This document shows positions 1-9,826 of a stretch of DNA of 64,000 bases, in pieces. Position 1 is the first letter of the stretch; every line of letters begins with the position of its first letter. The stretch comes from Pseudomonas lijiangensis (GTDB lineage Bacteria > Pseudomonadota > Gammaproteobacteria > Pseudomonadales > Pseudomonadaceae), in the NCBI RefSeq assembly GCF_018968705.1, contig NZ_CP076668.1, forward strand, positions 496,001 through 560,000, written 5' to 3'. A program made the position numbers and the translations under genes. The notes beneath the pieces were generated by a model. That model had not been told where the DNA came from and did no database searches. It was given only the letters and a program-made list of their open reading frames with translations.

Positions 1-2
1 GC

Positions 3-71
3 TGGGCTTATGCGATCTATCCCGGACATTTTCTGGTCTTGCTGGGGCTGCGGGAGTTATTGGCCCTCTGA
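3..71 (+). CDS. 3' end of an upstream gene, possibly a membrane protein (partial)
   Basis: The first 71 bases read in frame 3 as a short hydrophobic tail (…GHFLVLLGLRELLAL) ending at TGA. The gene would start left of the window. Of the three forward frames this has reasonable codon use and a plausible membrane-protein C-terminus, but 22 codons are too few to name a family. The other frames cannot be excluded. Confidence 0.3.
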   Translation, partial: WAYAIYPGHFLVLLGLRELLAL

Positions 72-88
72 CGCCTGCATAAATTACT

Positions 89-176
89 TTGTGGGAGGCA
101 GCTTGCTGGCGCACTTCACAGACGCAGAATACCTGTCGTTTTCAGGCCTTTTTCGCCAGCAAGCTGCCTCCCACAA
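89..176. repeat. REP pair (REPIN), GGGAGGCAGCTTGCTGGCG type, copy 1
   Basis: Two inverted arms (91-111 and 154-174) of about 21 bp, reading GTGGGAGGCAGCTTGC… and its complement, surround a 42-bp interior. The same element occurs at 23641-23731, 49016-49106 and, with almost no interior, at 63335-63384. A short tail resembling TGACTGATCGGCATTA follows each copy. Confidence 0.85.
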
Positions 177-322
177 GGTTTGTTTGTGTCTTGAGTGATT
201 GGTATTAATCCCACAGATATCTGTAGACAAAGCGCCATTACTGCACTTATCTTCGCCGCAGGCCGCCTCATGTGGCCAACGTCGCTCGGACGGTTCCGGG
301 CGCTTACGTCTGCGAGATACCC

Positions 323-1537
323 ATGGCTGACCAAGGTTTGCCGCGCCGCTTTGCGCGCATAGATCGACTCCCCCCTTACGTGTTCAACATCACTGCCGAG
401 CTGAAAATGGCGGCTCGTCGTCGTGGTGAAGACATTATCGACTTGAGCATGGGCAACCCCGATGGGGCGACGCCACCGCATATCGTCGAAAAGCTGGTCA
501 CCGTTGCCCAGCGTGAAGACACCCACGGCTATTCGACCTCACGGGGTATTCCTCGTCTGCGTCGTGCCATTTCCAACTGGTACAAGAAACGCTACGAAGT
601 CGATATCGATCCGGAAAGCGAAGCCATTGTCACCATCGGTTCCAAGGAAGGCCTGGCGCACCTGATGCTCGCCACCCTCGACCAGGGTGACACGGTGCTG
701 GTGCCCAACCCCAGTTACCCGATCCACATCTACGGTGCCGTGATTGCCGGCGCCCAGGTGCGTTCGGTGCCACTGGTGCCAGGTGTGGACTTCTTTGCCG
801 AACTGGAAAAGGCCATTCGCGGCTCGATCCCCAAGCCAAAGATGATGATCCTCGGCTTTCCGTCCAACCCCACCGCCCAGTGCGTGGAGCTGGATTTCTT
901 CGAGCGTGTGGTCGCGCTGGCCAAGCAGTACGACGTACTGGTGATTCACGACCTGGCCTATGCCGACATCGTCTATGACGGCTGGAAGGCTCCGTCGATC
1001 ATGCAGGTTCCCGGCGCCAAGGACATTGCGGTGGAGTTCTTCACCCTGTCCAAGAGCTACAACATGGCAGGCTGGCGCATCGGCTTCATGGTCGGTAACC
1101 CGGAGCTGGTCAGTGCGCTGGCGCGGATCAAGAGCTATCACGACTACGGCACCTTCACGCCCTTGCAGGTGGCCGCGATTGCTGCGCTCGAAGGCGACCA
1201 GCAATGCGTGCTCGACATCGCCGAGCAATATCGTCAGCGCCGCAATGTGCTGGTCAAGGGCCTGCACGAGCTGGGCTGGATGGTGGAAAACCCCAAAGCG
1301 TCGATGTATGTCTGGGCCAGGATTCCGCCTGCGTATGCGCACCTCGGCTCGCTGGAGTTCGCCAAGAAGTTGCTGGCCGAAGCCAAGGTCTGTGTGTCGC
1401 CGGGTATCGGTTTCGGTGAATACGGCGACGACCATGTGCGTTTCGCACTGATTGAAAACCAGGACCGTATCCGTCAGGCCGTGCGTGGCATTCGCGCCAT
1501 GTTCCGTGCGGATGGCTATGTAAGCAAGAAAGAGTAA
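323..1537 (+). CDS. alaC: Alanine-synthesising PLP aminotransferase AlaC
   Basis: Class I/II aminotransferase of 404 residues, cytoplasmic. It makes alanine from pyruvate with glutamate as amino donor. The N-terminus ([20 protein letters not shown]) and the stretch [17 protein letters not shown] are characteristic of AlaC as I recall the E. coli protein. The PLP lysine is K244 in the motif [12 protein letters not shown], and the PSNPT substrate-binding motif is present. An upstream in-frame GTG at 272 lengthens the ORF, but the family begins at MADQG, so ATG 323 is chosen; neither start has a strong ribosome site. It stands alone after a REP pair and is followed by a convergent small gene. 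Confidence 0.85.
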   Translation: MADQGLPRRFARIDRLPPYVFNITAELKMAARRRGEDIIDLSMGNPDGATPPHIVEKLVTVAQREDTHGYSTSRGIPRLRRAISNWYKKRYEVDIDPESEAIVTIGSKEGLAHLMLATLDQGDTVLVPNPSYPIHIYGAVIAGAQVRSVPLVPGVDFFAELEKAIRGSIPKPKMMILGFPSNPTAQCVELDFFERVVALAKQYDVLVIHDLAYADIVYDGWKAPSIMQVPGAKDIAVEFFTLSKSYNMAGWRIGFMVGNPELVSALARIKSYHDYGTFTPLQVAAIAALEGDQQCVLDIAEQYRQRRNVLVKGLHELGWMVENPKASMYVWARIPPAYAHLGSLEFAKKLLAEAKVCVSPGIGFGEYGDDHVRFALIENQDRIRQAVRGIRAMFRADGYVSKKE

Positions 1538-1585
1538 AGGGCAAGTGAAAGAGTGCAATCGTCTAGCGATAGCACTCTTTCATAC

Positions 1586-1789
1586 TCAATTGAAAAACAG
1601 GTCATACCTGATTTTCAGCGAGCCCCCGTCATCTGTTCTCGATACCCCTTTTCGGGTCAGGCGAAAGGTATCGCCCAGGGCAGGAAGATTCACATGATCG
1701 CCAGGGTTGAGAGCTGCAAACTCAAAATCTTCCATGCTGTCGTACACGGCTCCTGATGGTTTGTAGAGGACTACATCGATAAGTGCCAT
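1586..1789 (-). CDS. Small protein of unknown function (67 aa)
   Basis: A 67-residue protein beginning MALIDVVLYKPSG and ending RYDLFFN. The start at 1789 is chosen because AAGGAG lies 7 bases upstream; a longer ORF from 1825 has no such site. There is no signal peptide or membrane segment. The middle reads like a small beta-rich fold (GDHVNLPALGDTFRL…). I do not recognise the family. It is convergent with alaC and divergent from the glyA-sox operon, so its promoter lies in the shared 300-bp intergenic region. Confidence 0.65.
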   Translation of the reverse strand: MALIDVVLYKPSGAVYDSMEDFEFAALNPGDHVNLPALGDTFRLTRKGVSRTDDGGSLKIRYDLFFN

Positions 1790-2088
1790 GATCCGTCTCC
1801 TTTCCAGATTTAATGGCCTGAACATCTTTATTGCGTCATTAACCTAAGTCCGTCGTTCCAGCCCGTCTACTCGTAGAAATACCAGTTTTTGCTGCCACTG
1901 GTCGCAAGCCCTTTGCGTATGAGCCAGTGAATCGATTTGTCTCTCCCCGCCATGCCATGTCGTAAACGCACCTTTGTGTGGCGTCCGTAGGCATTTGGCC
2001 GGTTTGCGTCGGCCCTACCATCGCATCCAAAGGGCACTCACAGCCCTGCCGACAAGCCAGGCGCAACGCCGCCGCTGGGAGAACCGCG
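1790..2088. promoter_or_regulatory. Divergent promoter region before the glyA-sox operon
   Basis: About 300 bp without a supported gene lie between the small reverse gene and glyA. It must carry the operon promoter. An ATGTCG motif followed by TAAACGCACC occurs at 1957-1972, and TGTCG motifs also occur before the dipeptidase gene (37635, 37666) and, inverted, between gbcA and gbcB (47726-47731). These may be half-sites of the glycine betaine regulator GbdR or the sarcosine regulator SouR. That is inference; I cannot confirm a consensus. Confidence 0.35.
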
Positions 2089-3342
<1,254 letters not shown>

Positions 3343-3359
3343 GTCAGGAGTAGCCTTTC

Positions 3360-4610
3360 ATGCAGCATTACTCAGGCTTCGGCCTTTTCAAACACTCCCT
3401 CAGCCATCATGAAAACTGGCAGCGCATGTGGCGCACGCCGACGCCCAAGAAAGTCTACGACGTCGTGATTGTCGGCGGTGGCGGGCATGGCCTGGCAACG
3501 GCCTATTATCTGGCCAAGGAACACGGCGTGAAAAACGTGGCCGTGGTCGAGAAGGGCTGGCTGGGCGGCGGTAACACGGCGCGCAACACCACCATCGTCC
3601 GTTCCAACTACCTGTGGGATGAGTCGGCTCATCTCTACGAACACGCGATGAAGCTGTGGGAAGGCCTGTCCCAGGACCTGAACTACAACGTCATGTTTTC
3701 CCAGCGCGGCGTCTATAACCTGTGCCACACCCTGCAGGACATGCGCGACTCGGAGCGTCGAGTCAGCGCCAACCGCCTCAACGGTGTGGATGGCGAACTG
3801 CTCAATGGCAAGCAGGTTGCCGAAGAGATTCCGTACCTGGACTGCTCGAAAAACACGCGTTACCCGATCATTGGTGCAACGGTCCAGCGCCGTGGCGGCG
3901 TTGCCCGTCACGATGCCGTGGCCTGGGGCTTTGCCCGTGCCGCCGATGCCTTGGGTGTGGACCTGATCCAGCAGACCGAAGTGATCGGTTTCCGCAAGGA
4001 AAACGGTGTCTGCATCGGCGTCGAAACCAACAAGGGCTTCATCGGCGCCAAGCGTGTCGGTGTGGTGACAGCCGGTAACTCCGGGCACATGGCGAAACTG
4101 GCAGGCTTCCGTCTGCCGATCGAATCCCATCCGTTGCAGGCACTGGTGTCCGAGCCGATCAAACCCATCATCGACAGCGTGATCATGTCCAACGCCGTTC
4201 ACGGCTACATCAGCCAGTCCGACAAGGGCGACCTGGTGATCGGTGCTGGTATCGACGGCTGGGTCGGTTATGGCCAGCGCGGTTCATATCCTGTGATCGA
4301 ACACACCATCCAGGCCATCGTCGAGATGTTCCCTGTGCTGTCGCGGGTGCGCATGAACCGCCAGTGGGGCGGCATCGTCGACACCACGCCGGACGCCTGC
4401 CCGATCATCTCCAAGACACCTGTACCGAACATGTTCTTCAACTGCGGTTGGGGCACCGGTGGATTCAAGGCAACGCCTGGCTCGGGCAACGTATTTGCCG
4501 CGAGCCTTGCCAAGGGTGAGATGCACCCGTTGGCCAAGCCTTTCTCCATCGACCGTTTCCACAACGGCGCCCTCATTGATGAACACGGCGCTGCTGCAGT
4601 AGCCCACTAA
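3360..4610 (+). CDS. soxB: Sarcosine oxidase, beta subunit
   Basis: A 416-residue FAD subunit of heterotetrameric sarcosine oxidase, which oxidatively demethylates sarcosine to glycine. The dinucleotide-binding motif [17 protein letters not shown] lies near residues 34-50, followed by [14 protein letters not shown], typical of the DAO-type flavoprotein family. [14 protein letters not shown] and [14 protein letters not shown] near the C-terminus form the rest of the FAD site. Length and N-terminus ([14 protein letters not shown]) are those of SoxB. The ribosome site is TCAGGAG. It sits between glyA and soxD in the operon. Confidence 0.96.
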   Translation: MQHYSGFGLFKHSLSHHENWQRMWRTPTPKKVYDVVIVGGGGHGLATAYYLAKEHGVKNVAVVEKGWLGGGNTARNTTIVRSNYLWDESAHLYEHAMKLWEGLSQDLNYNVMFSQRGVYNLCHTLQDMRDSERRVSANRLNGVDGELLNGKQVAEEIPYLDCSKNTRYPIIGATVQRRGGVARHDAVAWGFARAADALGVDLIQQTEVIGFRKENGVCIGVETNKGFIGAKRVGVVTAGNSGHMAKLAGFRLPIESHPLQALVSEPIKPIIDSVIMSNAVHGYISQSDKGDLVIGAGIDGWVGYGQRGSYPVIEHTIQAIVEMFPVLSRVRMNRQWGGIVDTTPDACPIISKTPVPNMFFNCGWGTGGFKATPGSGNVFAASLAKGEMHPLAKPFSIDRFHNGALIDEHGAAAVAH

Positions 4611-4626
4611 ACAGGAGAACACCCTC

Positions 4627-4923
4627 ATGCTGCATATCTTCTGTCCTCACTGTGGCGAACTGCGCTCCGAAGAGGAATTTCACAGCTCTGGCCAGGCGCA
4701 TATCCCGCGTCCTCTGGACCCGAACGCCTGCACCGACGAAGAGTGGGGCGATTACATGTTCTTCCGTGACAACCCCCGTGGCCTGCATCACGAGTTGTGG
4801 ATTCACGCCGCCGGTTGCCGCCAGTATTTCAATGCCACCCGCGACACCGTGACCTACGAGATTCTGGAAACCTATCCGATTGGCGCCAAGCCACAGTTCA
4901 CGGCCAAGGGAGACAAGGCATGA
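4627..4923 (+). CDS. soxD: Sarcosine oxidase, delta subunit
   Basis: A 98-residue zinc-binding subunit of heterotetrameric sarcosine oxidase. An N-terminal CPHC knuckle (C6, C9) and the pair H59/C63 in the HAAGCRQYF segment fit the metal ligands known for this family. The start follows CAGGAGAACACC. Its stop overlaps the soxA start by four bases (ATGA), indicating translational coupling and equal supply of the two subunits. Confidence 0.95.
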   Translation: MLHIFCPHCGELRSEEEFHSSGQAHIPRPLDPNACTDEEWGDYMFFRDNPRGLHHELWIHAAGCRQYFNATRDTVTYEILETYPIGAKPQFTAKGDKA

Positions 4924-7900
4924 GCCAGACCAACCGACTGCCCCACGGTGGCCGTATCGACCGTAGCAAGGTGCTGAATTTCACCTTCAACGGCCAGTCT
5001 TACCAGGGTTTCGAGGGCGATACCCTGGCCGCTGCGTTGCTGGCCAATGGTGTGGATATCATCGGCCGCAGCTTCAAGTATTCCCGTCCTCGCGGCATTT
5101 TCGCGGCGGGCTCCGAAGAGCCGAATGCGGTCTTGCAGATCGGCTCTACCGAAGCGACCCAGATCCCCAACGTGCGTGCTACCCAGCAGGCGCTGTATCC
5201 GGGGCTGGTGGCGACCAGCACCAACGGCTGGCCGAGCGTTAACAATGACGTGATGGGGATTCTCGGCAAGGTCGGCGGCAAGCTGATGCCACCGGGTTTC
5301 TACTACAAAACCTTCATGTACCCGCAATCGTTCTGGATGACTTACGAGAAGTACATCCGCAAGGCAGCCGGTCTTGGCCGCTCGCCGACCGAGAACGATC
5401 CGGACAGTTATGATGCGATGAACCAGCACTGCGACGTGCTGATCGTCGGTGCCGGGCCTGCCGGTCTGGCCGCTGCCCTGGCCGCTGCGCGCAGTGGCGC
5501 ACGGGTGATTCTGGCCGATGAGCAGGAAGAGTTCGGCGGCAGTCTGCTCGACAGCCGCGAAAGCCTCGACGGCAAACCGGCCGCCGAATGGGTCGCTACC
5601 GTCATTGCCGAGCTCAAGGGTCTCAAGAACGTGACCCTGCTGCCTCGCGCCACGGTCAACGGCTATCACGACCACAACTTCCTGACCATTCATGAGCGCC
5701 TGACCGACCATCTCGGTGATCGCGCCCCGATTGGCATGGTGCGCCAGCGCATGCACCGCGTACGTGCCAAGCGTGTCGTATTGGCCACCGGTACTCACGA
5801 GCGCCCGCTGGTCTACGGCAATAACGACGTGCCGGGCAACATGCTGGCCGGTGCCGTTTCTACTTATGTTCGCCGTTATGGCGTGGCTCCGGGCCGCAAG
5901 CTGGTGTTGTCTACCAACAACGACCACGCCTATCGCGTTGCTCTGGACTGGATCGATGCCAGCCTGCAAGTGGTAGCCATTGCCGATGCGCGTCACAACC
6001 CGCGTGGTCCGCTGGTTGAAGAGGCGCGGGCCAAGGGCATTCGTATCCTGACCTCCAGTGCCGTGATCGAAACCCGTGGCAGCAAGCGCGTGACGGCTGC
6101 CCGTGTGGCGGCCATCGACGTCAAGACCCTGAGCGTTACCAGCCCTGGCGAATGGCTTGACTGTGATCTGGTTGCCAGCTCCGGTGGTTACAGCCCGATC
6201 GTGCACCTGGCGTCGCACCTGGGCGGCAAGCCGGTCTGGCGTGAAGACATTCTCGGTTTCGTGCCGGGCGAAGCGCCACAGAAACGTGTCTGTGTCGGCG
6301 GCGTGAATGGCGTCTACAGCCTGGCCGATACCCTGGCCGACGGCTTTGAAGGTGGTGCTCGGGCTGCCAGCGAGGCCGGTTTCAAGGCAGTGGAAGGCGT
6401 CATGCCCAAAGCCCTGAGCCGTGCAGAAGAACCGGCGCTGGCGCTGTTCCATGTGCCCCATGAAAAAGGCACGGCCCGCGCACCCAAGCAGTTCGTCGAC
6501 CTGCAGAACGATGTCACCGCCGCCGCCATCGAACTGGCGACCCGCGAAGGGTTCGAGTCGGTCGAGCACGTCAAGCGCTACACCGCGCTGGGTTTCGGCA
6601 CCGATCAGGGCAAGTTGGGCAACGTCAACGGTCTGGCCATTGCTGCCCGTTCGCTGAAGGTTTCCATCCCCGAGATGGGCACCACCATGTTCCGCCCGAA
6701 CTACACGCCTGTGACCTTCGGCGCCATTGCCGGTCGTCACTGCGGACACATTTTCGAGCCGGTACGCTTTACGGCACTGCATGCCTGGCACATCAAGAAC
6801 GGTGCCGAGTTTGAAGATGTCGGTCAGTGGAAACGTCCATGGTACTTCCCGAAAAACGGTGAAGACATGCATGCCGCTGTCGCCCGTGAATGCAAGGCCG
6901 TGCGCGCAAGCGTCGGTCTGCTGGACGCTTCGACACTGGGCAAGATCGACATTCAAGGCCCGGACGCCCGTGAGTTCCTGAACCGCATCTACACCAACGC
7001 CTGGACCAAGCTGGATGTGGGCAAGGCGCGTTATGGCCTGATGTGCAAGGAAGACGGCATGGTCTTCGACGACGGCGTGACCGCCTGCGTCGCTGACAAT
7101 CACTTCATCATGACGACCACCACTGGCGGCGCGGCCCGTGTGCTGCAATGGCTGGAAATCTATCAGCAGACCGAATGGCCCGACCTGAAGGTGTATTTCA
7201 CCTCGGTAACCGACCATTACGCGACCCTGACCCTGTCCGGCCCCAACAGCCGCAAGCTGCTCAGCGAAGTGACCGATATCGATCTGGGCCGCGAAGCTTT
7301 CCCGTTCATGACCTGGAAAGAAGGCCTGGTGGCTGGCGTGCCGGCACGTGTGTTCCGTATTTCCTTTACGGGCGAGCTGTCCTACGAGGTCAACATCCAG
7401 GCTGACTACGCCATGGGTGTTCTGGAAAAGATCGCCGAGGCAGGCAAGAAGTACAACCTGACGCCTTACGGCACCGAGACCATGCACGTGCTGCGGGCCG
7501 AGAAGGGTTTCATCATCGTCGGTCAGGACACCGACGGCTCGATGACCCCGGACGACCTGAACATGGGCTGGTGCGTGGGTCGCACCAAACCGTTCTCCTG
7601 GATCGGCTGGCGCGGCATGAACCGCGAAGATTGCGTGCGTGAACAACGCAAGCAACTGGTGGGCCTCAAGCCGGTCGACCCGACCAAATGGCTGCCGGAA
7701 GGTGCGCAACTGGTCTTCGACACCCAGCAGACGATCCCCATGAACATGGTCGGCCACGTCACCTCCAGCTATGCCCACAACTCGCTGGGTTATTCGTTTG
7801 CGATGGGCGTGGTCAAGGGCGGTTTGCAGCGCATGGGCGAGCGGGTCTTTGCACCGCTGGCCGATGGCAGCGTGATCGAAGCCGAAATCGTTTCTTCGGT

Positions 7901-7940
7901 GTTCTTCGACCCCAAAGGCGATCAGCAGAACGTTGAGTAA
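4920..7940 (+). CDS. soxA: Sarcosine oxidase, alpha subunit
   Basis: The 1006-residue large subunit. The N-terminal part has a ferredoxin-like domain (FNGQSYQGFEGDTLAAALLA). A Rossmann NAD/FAD domain follows with VLIVGAGPAGLAAALAAARSG around residues 170-190. The C-terminal third is a GcvT-like folate-binding domain that passes the methyl carbon to tetrahydrofolate. ATG 4920 overlaps the soxD stop and matches the family start MSQTNRLP; a longer in-frame extension inside soxD is rejected. A REP pair of 90 bp separates it from soxG. Confidence 0.96.
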   Translation: MSQTNRLPHGGRIDRSKVLNFTFNGQSYQGFEGDTLAAALLANGVDIIGRSFKYSRPRGIFAAGSEEPNAVLQIGSTEATQIPNVRATQQALYPGLVATSTNGWPSVNNDVMGILGKVGGKLMPPGFYYKTFMYPQSFWMTYEKYIRKAAGLGRSPTENDPDSYDAMNQHCDVLIVGAGPAGLAAALAAARSGARVILADEQEEFGGSLLDSRESLDGKPAAEWVATVIAELKGLKNVTLLPRATVNGYHDHNFLTIHERLTDHLGDRAPIGMVRQRMHRVRAKRVVLATGTHERPLVYGNNDVPGNMLAGAVSTYVRRYGVAPGRKLVLSTNNDHAYRVALDWIDASLQVVAIADARHNPRGPLVEEARAKGIRILTSSAVIETRGSKRVTAARVAAIDVKTLSVTSPGEWLDCDLVASSGGYSPIVHLASHLGGKPVWREDILGFVPGEAPQKRVCVGGVNGVYSLADTLADGFEGGARAASEAGFKAVEGVMPKALSRAEEPALALFHVPHEKGTARAPKQFVDLQNDVTAAAIELATREGFESVEHVKRYTALGFGTDQGKLGNVNGLAIAARSLKVSIPEMGTTMFRPNYTPVTFGAIAGRHCGHIFEPVRFTALHAWHIKNGAEFEDVGQWKRPWYFPKNGEDMHAAVARECKAVRASVGLLDASTLGKIDIQGPDAREFLNRIYTNAWTKLDVGKARYGLMCKEDGMVFDDGVTACVADNHFIMTTTTGGAARVLQWLEIYQQTEWPDLKVYFTSVTDHYATLTLSGPNSRKLLSEVTDIDLGREAFPFMTWKEGLVAGVPARVFRISFTGELSYEVNIQADYAMGVLEKIAEAGKKYNLTPYGTETMHVLRAEKGFIIVGQDTDGSMTPDDLNMGWCVGRTKPFSWIGWRGMNREDCVREQRKQLVGLKPVDPTKWLPEGAQLVFDTQQTIPMNMVGHVTSSYAHNSLGYSFAMGVVKGGLQRMGERVFAPLADGSVIEAEIVSSVFFDPKGDQQNVE

Positions 7941-7950
7941 ACCCACGCAC

Positions 7951-8040
7951 TGTAGGAGCGCGCTTGCCCGCGACGACCTGCTTGCAGACGCAGTTTTCAT
8001 TGTTTGAACCATGGAGGTCGCGGGCAAGCGCGCTCCTACA
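7951..8040. repeat. REP pair inside the sox operon (soxA-soxG gap)
   Basis: Perfect 23-bp inverted arms (7951-7973 and 8018-8040), reading TGTAGGAGCGCGCTTGCCCG…, enclose 44 bp. The hairpin lies between two subunit genes of one complex, ending 16 bases before the soxG start codon. Such elements can stabilise upstream mRNA or lower downstream expression. Confidence 0.85.
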
Positions 8041-8056
8041 GGCACAAAGGTGTCCC

Positions 8057-8689
8057 ATGACCACAGTCAACGTATACCAACAGCGCCCCGAAGCGGGCGT
8101 AAAGGCTGAATCGCCGCTGTTCCACGCTAACCTCGACAGTCTGGTCGGCAAGGGTCGCGCCAACCCTGGCGTGATCCTTCGCGAGAAGAAACTGCTCGGC
8201 CACCTGACCATTCGTGGCGATGGCCGCGATCCGGCGTTTGCTGCCGGAGTTCACAAGGCGCTGGGCATGGAGCTGCCTGCGGCACTCACTCTGGTCACCA
8301 GTGGCGAAAGCTCGCTGCAATGGCTTGGCCCGGATGAGTGGCTGCTGATCGTGCCTACCGGCGAAGAGTTCGCGACCGAACAACGTCTGCGCGAAGCACT
8401 GGCAGGGCTGCATATTTCGGTGGTGAATGTCAGCGGTGGCCAATCCATTCTGGAGCTGACCGGCCCCAATGTTCGTGAAGTGCTGATGAAGTCCACCAGC
8501 TATGACGTGCACCCGGACAACTTCCCGGTCGGCAAGGCGGTCGGCACGGTGTTCGCCAAGTCACAACTGGTGATTCGCCGCACCGGCGAGGAAACCTGGG
8601 AACTGCTGATCCGTCGCAGCTTCGCGGATTACTGGTGGCTGTGGCTGCAGGATGCCAGTGCCGAGTATGGGTTGAGCATCAAGGCGTAG
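8057..8689 (+). CDS. soxG: Sarcosine oxidase, gamma subunit
   Basis: A 210-residue subunit with weak similarity to the GcvT fold; it completes the alpha-beta-gamma-delta sarcosine oxidase. Conserved features include HANLDSLVGKGRANPGV near the N-terminus, GPDEWLLIVP in the middle and RRSFADYWWLWLQDA near the end. The start MTTVNVYQQRPEAG at 8057 is preceded by AAAGG; an upstream in-frame start would lie inside the REP hairpin and is rejected. It is followed by two REP sequences and purU. Confidence 0.93.
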   Translation: MTTVNVYQQRPEAGVKAESPLFHANLDSLVGKGRANPGVILREKKLLGHLTIRGDGRDPAFAAGVHKALGMELPAALTLVTSGESSLQWLGPDEWLLIVPTGEEFATEQRLREALAGLHISVVNVSGGQSILELTGPNVREVLMKSTSYDVHPDNFPVGKAVGTVFAKSQLVIRRTGEETWELLIRRSFADYWWLWLQDASAEYGLSIKA

Positions 8690-8699
8690 TGAGCCCCCG

Positions 8700-8769
8700 T
8701 TCGCGAATGAATTCGCTCCCACGGCGAAGCCCCTCCCACAAATTCTGTAGGAGCGGATTTATCCGCGAA
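8700..8769. repeat. Two REP sequences between soxG and purU
   Basis: One REP at about 8700-8721 (TCGCGAATGAATTCGCTCCC) and one at about 8746-8769 (TAGGAGCGGATTTATCCGCG), in opposite orientation. They belong to the second REP class in this window, also found at 14062, 31941, 31990, 36567, 45553, 51771 and 63414. Confidence 0.75.
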
Positions 8770-8798
8770 AAACCAATGAGGCAGGAGTCTCTTTAAAT

Positions 8799-9656
8799 AT
8801 GAGTCGCGCCCCCGATACATGGATTTTGACTGCCGACTGCCCCAGTGTGCTGGGGACGGTGGATGCGGTAACCCGTTATCTGTTCGAGCAGGGCTGCTAT
8901 GTCACCGAGCACCATTCGTTCGATGACCGGCTCTCGGGACGTTTTTTCATTCGTGTCGAATTCCGTCAGCCCGACGGCTTCGACGAAGCAGCCTTTCGTT
9001 CTGGCCTGACCGAGCGCGGTGAAGCCTTTGGCATGATCTTCGAGCTGACAGCGCCGAACTACCGTCCAAAAGTCGTGATCATGGTGTCCAAGGCCGATCA
9101 CTGCCTGAACGATCTGCTCTATCGCCAACGCATCAACCAGTTGTCCATGGATGTGGTTGCGGTGGTCTCCAATCACCCCGATCTTGAGCCTCTGGCTGGC
9201 TGGCACGGAATTCCGTACTACCATTTCCCACTCGACCCGAACGACAAGCCTTCTCAAGAAGCCAAGGTCTGGCAGGTCATCGAAGATTCAGGCGCGGAAC
9301 TGGTGATCCTCGCCCGTTACATGCAGGTGCTGTCACCGGACTTGTGCCGCAAGCTCGACGGCAAGGCGATCAACATTCACCACTCGCTGCTGCCGGGTTT
9401 CAAGGGCGCCAAGCCTTACCACCAGGCCTACAACAAAGGCGTGAAACTGGTGGGCGCGACGGCCCATTACATCAACAACGACCTGGACGAAGGACCGATC
9501 ATTGCCCAGGGCGTCGAAGTGGTAGACCACAGTCACTATCCCGAAGACCTGATTGCCAAAGGCCGGGATATCGAAGGACTGACACTGGCACGGGCCGTCG
9601 GGTATCACATCGAGCGGCGTGTGTTTTTGAATGCCAATAGGACAGTAGTTCTGTAG
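8799..9656 (+). CDS. purU: Formyltetrahydrofolate deformylase
   Basis: A 285-residue cytoplasmic enzyme that hydrolyses 10-formyl-tetrahydrofolate to formate and tetrahydrofolate. An N-terminal ACT domain (WILTADCPSVLGTVDAVTR) precedes the formyltransferase-type catalytic domain with VVSNHPDL, the INIHHSLLPGFKGAKPYHQA motif and VGATAHYINNDLDEGPII. ATG 8799 follows GCAGGAG. Placed after sarcosine oxidase, it most likely recycles tetrahydrofolate loaded with methyl carbon from sarcosine and releases the carbon as formate. Confidence 0.95.
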   Translation: MSRAPDTWILTADCPSVLGTVDAVTRYLFEQGCYVTEHHSFDDRLSGRFFIRVEFRQPDGFDEAAFRSGLTERGEAFGMIFELTAPNYRPKVVIMVSKADHCLNDLLYRQRINQLSMDVVAVVSNHPDLEPLAGWHGIPYYHFPLDPNDKPSQEAKVWQVIEDSGAELVILARYMQVLSPDLCRKLDGKAINIHHSLLPGFKGAKPYHQAYNKGVKLVGATAHYINNDLDEGPIIAQGVEVVDHSHYPEDLIAKGRDIEGLTLARAVGYHIERRVFLNANRTVVL

Positions 9657-9657
9657 A

Positions 9658-9784
9658 GCTACAAGCTGCAAGTTTCAAGCGGCAAGTGAAAAAGCGGCAG
9701 CAGCAAGCGACAAGTTTCAAGCTACAAGCAGCAAATGGAAGGCTGGCGAGATCCTCTTGCAGCTTGACGCTTGCTACTTGTAGC
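9658..9784. repeat. Imperfect inverted repeat of AGCTGCAAGCTTCAAGC type
   Basis: Left arm 9658-9686 (GCTACAAGCTGCAAGTTTC…) and right arm 9756-9784 pair at 23 of 29 positions. The interior carries further AAGC/CAAG motifs. The same family appears at 41446-41527 as a complete hairpin and at 51733-51764 as a single arm. It is distinct from the two REP classes. Confidence 0.75.
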
Positions 9785-9801
9785 CAACACTCCCTCTTCC
9801 C

Positions 9802-9809
9802 AACAACAA
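9802..9809 (+). promoter_or_regulatory. Possible Hfq/Crc catabolite-activity (CA) motif before fdhA
   Basis: AACAACAA fits the AANAANAA motif bound by Hfq with Crc in Pseudomonas catabolite repression. It sits just ahead of the GAGGTG ribosome site of fdhA, where binding would block translation. An 8-base match is weak alone; the position is what makes it credible. Confidence 0.4.
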
Positions 9810-9826
9810 ATATAGAGGTGGCATGC

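Noticed and set aside
4872..8045. Very long open frame on the reverse strand opposite soxA
   Set aside because: It is the mirror of a GC-rich gene; the forward frame has full family motifs and the reverse product has none.
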